This document shows, in pieces, positions 1 to 5,499 of a stretch of 5,499 bases of DNA. Made by a program: the position numbers and the translations under genes. Source of the DNA: Myxococcales bacterium (lineage in GTDB: Bacteria; Myxococcota; Myxococcia; Myxococcales; Anaeromyxobacteraceae); the NCBI GenBank assembly GCA_021784495.1, contig JAJXSQ010000172.1:1-5499 (forward strand), given 5' to 3'. The notes below the pieces were generated by a model. The model was not told where the DNA came from. It searched no databases and saw only the letters and a list, made by a program, of their open reading frames with translations. Every line of letters starts with the position of its first letter. Within the stretch, counting starts at the first letter, position 1.

Positions 1-207
1 CCGGTCGCGGCCACGCCCCCCGGGGACGGGCGGGGCCGCTCGCCGGCAGCGCGCGCCGAGGACGCGCTCTCCGAGTGGGCCCGGCAGCGGCTCGAGGCCC
101 GGGCGTACGGCGAGGTCCTCGACTTCCTGGAGCGGCTCGGCGCGGGCGGGAGCGCGGCGCGCGTCGCCGAGGAGCTGGCGCGGGGACTCGTCGAGCGCGA
201 GCCGTGA
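1..207 (+). CDS. C-terminal 68 residues of an unidentified protein (5'-truncated by window edge)
   Basis: The frame is open from base 1 to a TGA at 205-207 and has the strong G/C third-position bias of the genes downstream. The first 20 or so residues are low-complexity (Pro, Gly, Ala, Arg) and look like a linker. The rest is predicted helical and charged ([19 protein letters not shown], then [10 protein letters not shown] and [11 protein letters not shown]), consistent with a small helical C-terminal domain. I see no catalytic motif, membrane segment or family signature, so I assign no function. Its stop overlaps the rsmD start (GTGA at 204-207), so the two genes are probably co-transcribed and translationally coupled. 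That it is a real coding tail rests on codon bias and this overlap. The family is unknown because the main part of the protein lies outside the window. Confidence 0.7.
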   Translation, partial: PVAATPPGDGRGRSPAARAEDALSEWARQRLEARAYGEVLDFLERLGAGGSAARVAEELARGLVEREP

Positions 208-740
208 CCCGGATCGTCGCCGGCGCGGCGCGCGGCCGCCGCCTCGCCGTCCCGCCCGGCCTCGCCACCCGCCCGACCTCCGAGAAGGTCCGCGCCGCGA
301 TCTTCGACCTGCTGGGGCAGTACTTCGACGGCGGCGAGGTGCTCGACCTGTACGCCGGGAGCGGCGCGCTCGCCCTGGAGGCGCTCTCGCGCGGCGCGTC
401 CCGGGCGATCTGCGTCGAGGTGGACCGGCGGGCCGCCGAGGTGATCCGGGGGAACGCGGCGGCGCTCGGGCTCGCCGACCGGCTCGAGGTCCGGTGCGGG
501 CCGGTGGCGGCGCTCCTCCCCGGCCTCCCCGCCGGCCACGCCCTCGCCTTCGTCGATCCGCCCTACGCGATCGGCCCCGCCGAGGCGCTCGCCGCGCTCG
601 AGGGCCACCTCGTCCCCGGCGGGGTGGTCGTCGCCGAGCACGACGCCCGGCGACCCCCGGCGGACCGGTACGGCGCGCTCGCCCTCCTGGACCGCCGGCG
701 CTATGGCGACACCGGGATCTCGATCTACCGGCGCGGCTGA
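204..740 (+). CDS. rsmD: 16S rRNA (guanine(966)-N2)-methyltransferase RsmD
   Basis: This is a 178-residue SAM-dependent methyltransferase. In the known family it methylates N2 of G966 of 16S rRNA on the assembling small subunit. Residues 2-35 carry the RsmD opening ([13 protein letters not shown], then [15 protein letters not shown]). Residues 46-61 are motif I, the SAM-binding loop ([16 protein letters not shown]), and VEVD at 71-74 is the acidic strand end that normally contacts the ribose. The catalytic motif IV is DPPY at 118-121. Length matches the family norm of about 180-200. The GTG at 204 is chosen because the conserved N-terminus begins exactly there. An in-frame ATG at 75 would add 43 Arg/Ala-rich residues overlapping the previous gene. 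No clear Shine-Dalgarno site precedes it, so initiation probably relies on coupling through GTGA. coaD follows after 17 nt, a frequent bacterial pairing. Confidence 0.93.
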   Translation: MTRIVAGAARGRRLAVPPGLATRPTSEKVRAAIFDLLGQYFDGGEVLDLYAGSGALALEALSRGASRAICVEVDRRAAEVIRGNAAALGLADRLEVRCGPVAALLPGLPAGHALAFVDPPYAIGPAEALAALEGHLVPGGVVVAEHDARRPPADRYGALALLDRRRYGDTGISIYRRG

Positions 741-742
741 GC

Positions 743-757
743 GATACTCCCGGCTCC
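743..757 (+). promoter_or_regulatory. Weak -10-like hexamer directly upstream of coaD
   Basis: GATACT at 743-748 matches the TATAAT consensus at four positions and is followed by CCCGGCTCC and the coaD ATG at 758. Transcription from it would start within about 3 nt of the ATG. No -35 element is evident and the site lies in an rsmD-coaD operon, so coaD may simply be read through. It is listed because the same layout recurs at carB. Confidence 0.2.
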
Positions 758-1240
758 ATGGCGCGCGCCGCGATCTACCCAGGCAGCTTCGATCCGCTCA
801 CCAACGGTCACGTGGCGATCATCCAGCGCGGCCTCAAGCTCTTCGACCGGCTGGTGGTGGCGGTCGCCAACAACCCGCAGAAGACCCCGCTCTTCACGCC
901 GGACGAGCGGCGGCGCTTCATCCTCGAGGCGGTCGGTCACGACCCGCGGGTCGAGGTCGACCAGTTCGACGGGCTGCTCGTCGAGTACGCGCGGGTCCGC
1001 GGCGTCCACACCGTGCTGCGCGGGCTGCGGGCCGTCTCCGACTTCGAGTACGAGTTCCAGCTCGCCAACATGAACCGGAAGCTCCTCCCGGATCTCGAGT
1101 CGGTCTTCGTCATGACCGGGGAGGACTACTTCTACGTCACCGCCCGGCTGGTCCGGGAGGTGGCGACCTTCGGGGGCGACGTGACCGGGCTCGTGCCGCC
1201 GCACGTCGCCGCCGAGCTCACCCGGCGCTTCCCGCGCTAG
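758..1240 (+). CDS. coaD: Phosphopantetheine adenylyltransferase CoaD
   Basis: This is a 160-residue cytoplasmic nucleotidyltransferase. The family transfers AMP from ATP to 4'-phosphopantetheine to give dephospho-CoA, the penultimate step of coenzyme A synthesis. The N-terminus has the diagnostic [12 protein letters not shown] at residues 7-18, whose T/HxGH element binds ATP. K42, R88 ([13 protein letters not shown]), Y98 and E99 fall at the positions of the E. coli active-site residues. The C-terminal nucleotide-binding segment is unusual. Where E. coli has ISSSLVKEVA, this protein has [10 protein letters not shown] (127-136), so the usual serines at 128-129 are Thr and Ala. Length and ending (GLVPPHV, then a short helix) are normal. 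The ATG fits the conserved start. No Shine-Dalgarno site lies in the 17 nt after rsmD. I am confident of the family; full activity is an inference. Confidence 0.95.
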   Translation: MARAAIYPGSFDPLTNGHVAIIQRGLKLFDRLVVAVANNPQKTPLFTPDERRRFILEAVGHDPRVEVDQFDGLLVEYARVRGVHTVLRGLRAVSDFEYEFQLANMNRKLLPDLESVFVMTGEDYFYVTARLVREVATFGGDVTGLVPPHVAAELTRRFPR

Positions 1241-1251
1241 GCCAGACCGCT

Positions 1252-1271
1252 CGCGGCCCGGTCCGGCCGCG
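1252..1271 (+). terminator. GC hairpin after coaD, possible terminator without a T-tract
   Basis: CGCGGCC at 1252-1258 pairs perfectly with GGCCGCG at 1265-1271 around a 6-nt loop, beginning 12 nt after the coaD stop. There is no downstream run of T, so it is not a canonical intrinsic terminator. It could slow or end coaD transcription or protect the mRNA 3' end. In DNA this GC-rich, a 7-bp GC-only stem could also arise by chance. Confidence 0.3.
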
Positions 1272-1300
1272 TTCGGGTGGCCCGGGCGGGGGGCGTTCCG

Positions 1301-1309
1301 TGGTAGGGT
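1301..1309 (+). promoter_or_regulatory. Extended -10 promoter candidate for carB (TGNTAGGGT)
   Basis: TGGTAGGGT at 1301-1309 fits an extended -10 element, TGN followed by TAGGGT, with the key first T, second A and last T of the hexamer kept. It is one of few T/A-containing spots in the 78-nt gap. No convincing -35 lies 17 nt upstream, where the sequence is CCCGGG. Expected initiation about 7 nt downstream would fall near 1316, leaving a leader of only about 3 nt before the carB ATG at 1319. This agrees with the absence of a Shine-Dalgarno site there. It is a prediction by eye. Confidence 0.35.
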
Positions 1310-1318
1310 GCCGGCCCC

Positions 1319-4563
<3,245 letters not shown>

Positions 4564-4567
<4 letters not shown>

Positions 4568-4601
4568 CACGGGGCGCGCGGTTCTCTAGGACTGTTACGA
4601 T
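4564..4601 (+). promoter_or_regulatory. Probable greA promoter overlapping the carB stop codon
   Basis: A perfect TTGACA (-35) at 4564-4569 contains the carB TGA stop at 4565-4567. Exactly 17 nt downstream is TAGGAC (4587-4592), a partial -10 with three consensus positions. A second -10 candidate, TACGAT at 4596-4601, is preceded by TG in the extended -10 position (4593-4594) but is 26 nt from the -35, so it would have to work as an extended -10 alone. The consensus -35 and the local AT-enrichment in very GC-rich DNA make a promoter likely. Which -10 is used is open. The predicted start would be near 4599 or 4608 respectively. Confidence 0.5.
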
Positions 4602-4604
4602 CGA

Positions 4605-4645
4605 GCGGCCGCCCCGGATGACCCGGGCCGGCCGCCGGCTTTTTT
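4605..4645 (+). terminator. Hairpin plus T6 tract in the greA leader (terminator/attenuator)
   Basis: GCGGCCG (4605-4611) pairs with CGGCCGC (4629-4635). After a C/C mismatch, CCCGG (4613-4617) pairs with CCGGG (4623-4627) around a 5-nt loop, giving 12 G-C pairs. Four nt later come six T at 4640-4645. A second, smaller hairpin, GCCGG (4627-4631) with CCGGC (4635-4639) and a 3-nt loop, abuts the T6 tract directly and reuses the right arm of the larger stem, so the two folds exclude each other. It could end carB transcripts. Only 14 nt separate the T-tract from the greA ATG, so greA transcription must also pass through it, which makes it a candidate attenuator. Confidence 0.6.
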
Positions 4646-4648
4646 CGG

Positions 4649-4653
4649 GAAGG
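4649..4653 (+). promoter_or_regulatory. Shine-Dalgarno site of greA
   Basis: GAAGG lies 6 nt before the ATG at 4660, a normal spacing. It is the only clear Shine-Dalgarno site in front of any start in this window, and it supports 4660 over the in-frame ATG at 4678. Confidence 0.7.
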
Positions 4654-4659
4654 TGAGCG

Positions 4660-5163
4660 ATGTCCGAGCGCGTGCCCATGACCAGGCCCGGCCTGGAGCG
4701 GCTCAAGGAAGAGCTGAAGCGGCTCAAGGCCGTGGAGCGGCCGAAGATCGTGAAGGAGATCGCCGAGGCGCGCTCCCACGGCGATCTCTCGGAGAACGCG
4801 GAGTACCACGCCGCCAAGGAGAAGCAGTCGCACGTGGAGGGGCGCATCCTCCAGGTCGAGCACTGGATCGCGAGCGCCGAGGTGATCGACGTGAGCCGCC
4901 TCGCCGGCGACCGGGTGGTCTTCGGCGCCACGGTCGTGCTCGAGGACTCCGGCTCGGGCGACAAGGTCCGCTACCGGATCGTCGGCGAGCTCGAGGCGGA
5001 CCTGAAGCGCGGCCGGATCAGCGTGACCTCGCCGATCGCCCGGGCCCTGATCGGCCGGAGCGAGGGGGACACCGTCACCGTCCGCTCCCCGGGCGGGGAG
5101 CGGGAGTTCGAGATCGAGGAGGTCCTCTTCGTCGAGGACGATCTGCCGCCGGCGTCCGAGTGA
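4660..5163 (+). CDS. greA: Transcription elongation factor GreA
   Basis: This 167-residue protein (E. coli GreA has 158) belongs to the family that enters the RNA polymerase secondary channel and stimulates cleavage of the backtracked RNA 3' end, rescuing stalled complexes. Residues 7-78 form the N-terminal coiled coil (MTRPGLERLKEELKRLK, then VERPKIVKEIAEAR). The tip motif is GDLSENAEYHAAKEKQ, in which D42 and E45 correspond to the metal-coordinating acidic pair D41/E44 of E. coli. The C-terminal FKBP-like domain spans about 83-156, with GRISVTSPIARALIG at 118-132 and the GDTV and PGGEREFEI strands. The last 11 or so residues (VEDDLPPASE end) form an acidic tail beyond the usual C-terminus. 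All hallmark residues for a true GreA are present. It is separated from carB by a promoter and hairpin leader, suggesting its own regulation. Confidence 0.97.
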   Translation: MSERVPMTRPGLERLKEELKRLKAVERPKIVKEIAEARSHGDLSENAEYHAAKEKQSHVEGRILQVEHWIASAEVIDVSRLAGDRVVFGATVVLEDSGSGDKVRYRIVGELEADLKRGRISVTSPIARALIGRSEGDTVTVRSPGGEREFEIEEVLFVEDDLPPASE

Positions 5164-5168
5164 TCCGG

Positions 5169-5180
5169 TAGCTTCCCGGG
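5169..5180 (+). promoter_or_regulatory. Weak -10-like hexamer directly upstream of the last gene
   Basis: TAGCTT at 5169-5174 has the first T, A and last T of a -10 hexamer and is followed by CCCGGG and the ATG at 5181. There is no Shine-Dalgarno site and no evident -35. The 17-nt gap after greA also allows simple read-through, so this rests mainly on similarity to the carB and coaD layouts. Confidence 0.17.
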
Positions 5181-5499
5181 ATGGCACGGGACGGCGCCTC
5201 CACGGCGGCTCCGGGGTTCGCCGCCGGCTCCCCGGAGGCCGCGCGGGCGCTCCTCGTCCTGGTCGCGCCCCTCCGCTTCGCGCTGAAGGAGGGGACCGCC
5301 GGGATCCAGCGGCTCGCCGGCCTCGGCGACACCGTCCGGGGGGCGGTGGAGCGCGCCCGCGCCGCCGGCGCGCCCGAGACGCCCGCGCTCCGCGCGCTCG
5401 CCGAGGAGGGGCGCCGCTTCGAGGCGCTCCCCCCGGAGGAGCGCCGGCGCGCGATCGGCCGGCTCGCCGCGCACCTCGCCGCGCTCGTCCAGGAGATCG
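5181..5499 (+). CDS. N-terminal 106 residues of a protein running off the window; possibly RecG helicase N-terminal extension
   Basis: An ATG 17 nt after the greA stop opens a frame that stays open to the window end. An in-frame TAG at 5169-5171 makes this the first possible ATG. Codons show the same G/C third-position bias as the neighbours (for example CTC CTC GTC CTG GTC), which supports coding. The first 20 or so residues are Ala/Gly-rich and look disordered. A helical region follows (PLRFALKEGTAGIQRLAGLGDTV split over 30-52, then LRALAEEG, and PPEERRRAIGRLAAHLAALVQEI at the end). The PLRFA...I.RL.GL pattern followed by helices resembles, from memory, the N-terminal extension of RecG in Deltaproteobacteria/Myxococcota. 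No helicase motif falls inside the window, so that identity is tentative. There is no signal peptide or clear membrane segment. The coding call is fairly firm and the product uncertain. Confidence 0.7.
   Translation, partial: MARDGASTAAPGFAAGSPEAARALLVLVAPLRFALKEGTAGIQRLAGLGDTVRGAVERARAAGAPETPALRALAEEGRRFEALPPEERRRAIGRLAAHLAALVQEI

Noticed and set aside
75..203. ATG at 75 as the start of RsmD, giving 221 residues
   Set aside because: The extra 43 residues are Arg/Ala/Gly-rich, overlap the upstream coding tail and precede the conserved [10 protein letters not shown] start. The GTG at 204 fits the family and the GTGA overlap.
494..757. ATG at 494 as the start of CoaD
   Set aside because: It would add 88 Arg/Pro-rich residues read out of frame through rsmD. 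The YPGSFDP start is right after the ATG at 758.

Overview
The window is a compact, very GC-rich stretch of bacterial chromosome in which almost every codon ends in G or C. It carries six genes, all on the + strand. All are, or look like, ordinary housekeeping genes. I see no mobile element, CRISPR array, tRNA, rRNA or defence module. The CoaD sequence style (TGEDYFY, LVREVA, GLVPP) and the carB-greA adjacency remind me of Myxococcota and related former Deltaproteobacteria, perhaps Anaeromyxobacter-like. That placement is inference from memory, not a search result.

Layout: (1) 1-207, the C-terminal tail of an unidentified protein. (2) 204-740, rsmD (16S rRNA m2G966 methyltransferase), whose GTG start overlaps the preceding stop as GTGA. 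(3) 758-1240, coaD (phosphopantetheine adenylyltransferase, coenzyme A synthesis). (4) A 78-nt gap with a GC hairpin and a TGNTAGGGT extended -10 candidate. (5) 1319-4567, full-length carB (large subunit of carbamoyl phosphate synthetase, for arginine and pyrimidine synthesis). (6) A 92-nt gap with a TTGACA -35 element, a strong inverted repeat, a T6 tract and a Shine-Dalgarno site. (7) 4660-5163, greA (transcript cleavage factor). (8) 5181 to the window end, the start of another gene, possibly a RecG helicase with an N-terminal extension.

The genes do not form a single pathway. rsmD-coaD is a familiar bacterial pair, and carB-greA is a linkage I recall from Geobacter-type genomes, where carA and the pyr genes are normally close by. 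No carA is present here. The part most worth a second look is the regulatory DNA. A hairpin plus T-tract lies between the likely greA promoter and the greA start codon, resembling the attenuated greA leader (GraL) of E. coli. In addition, several start codons lack a Shine-Dalgarno site and sit 6-9 nt after a -10-like hexamer, which suggests leaderless or near-leaderless mRNAs. No previously undescribed multi-gene system is visible.
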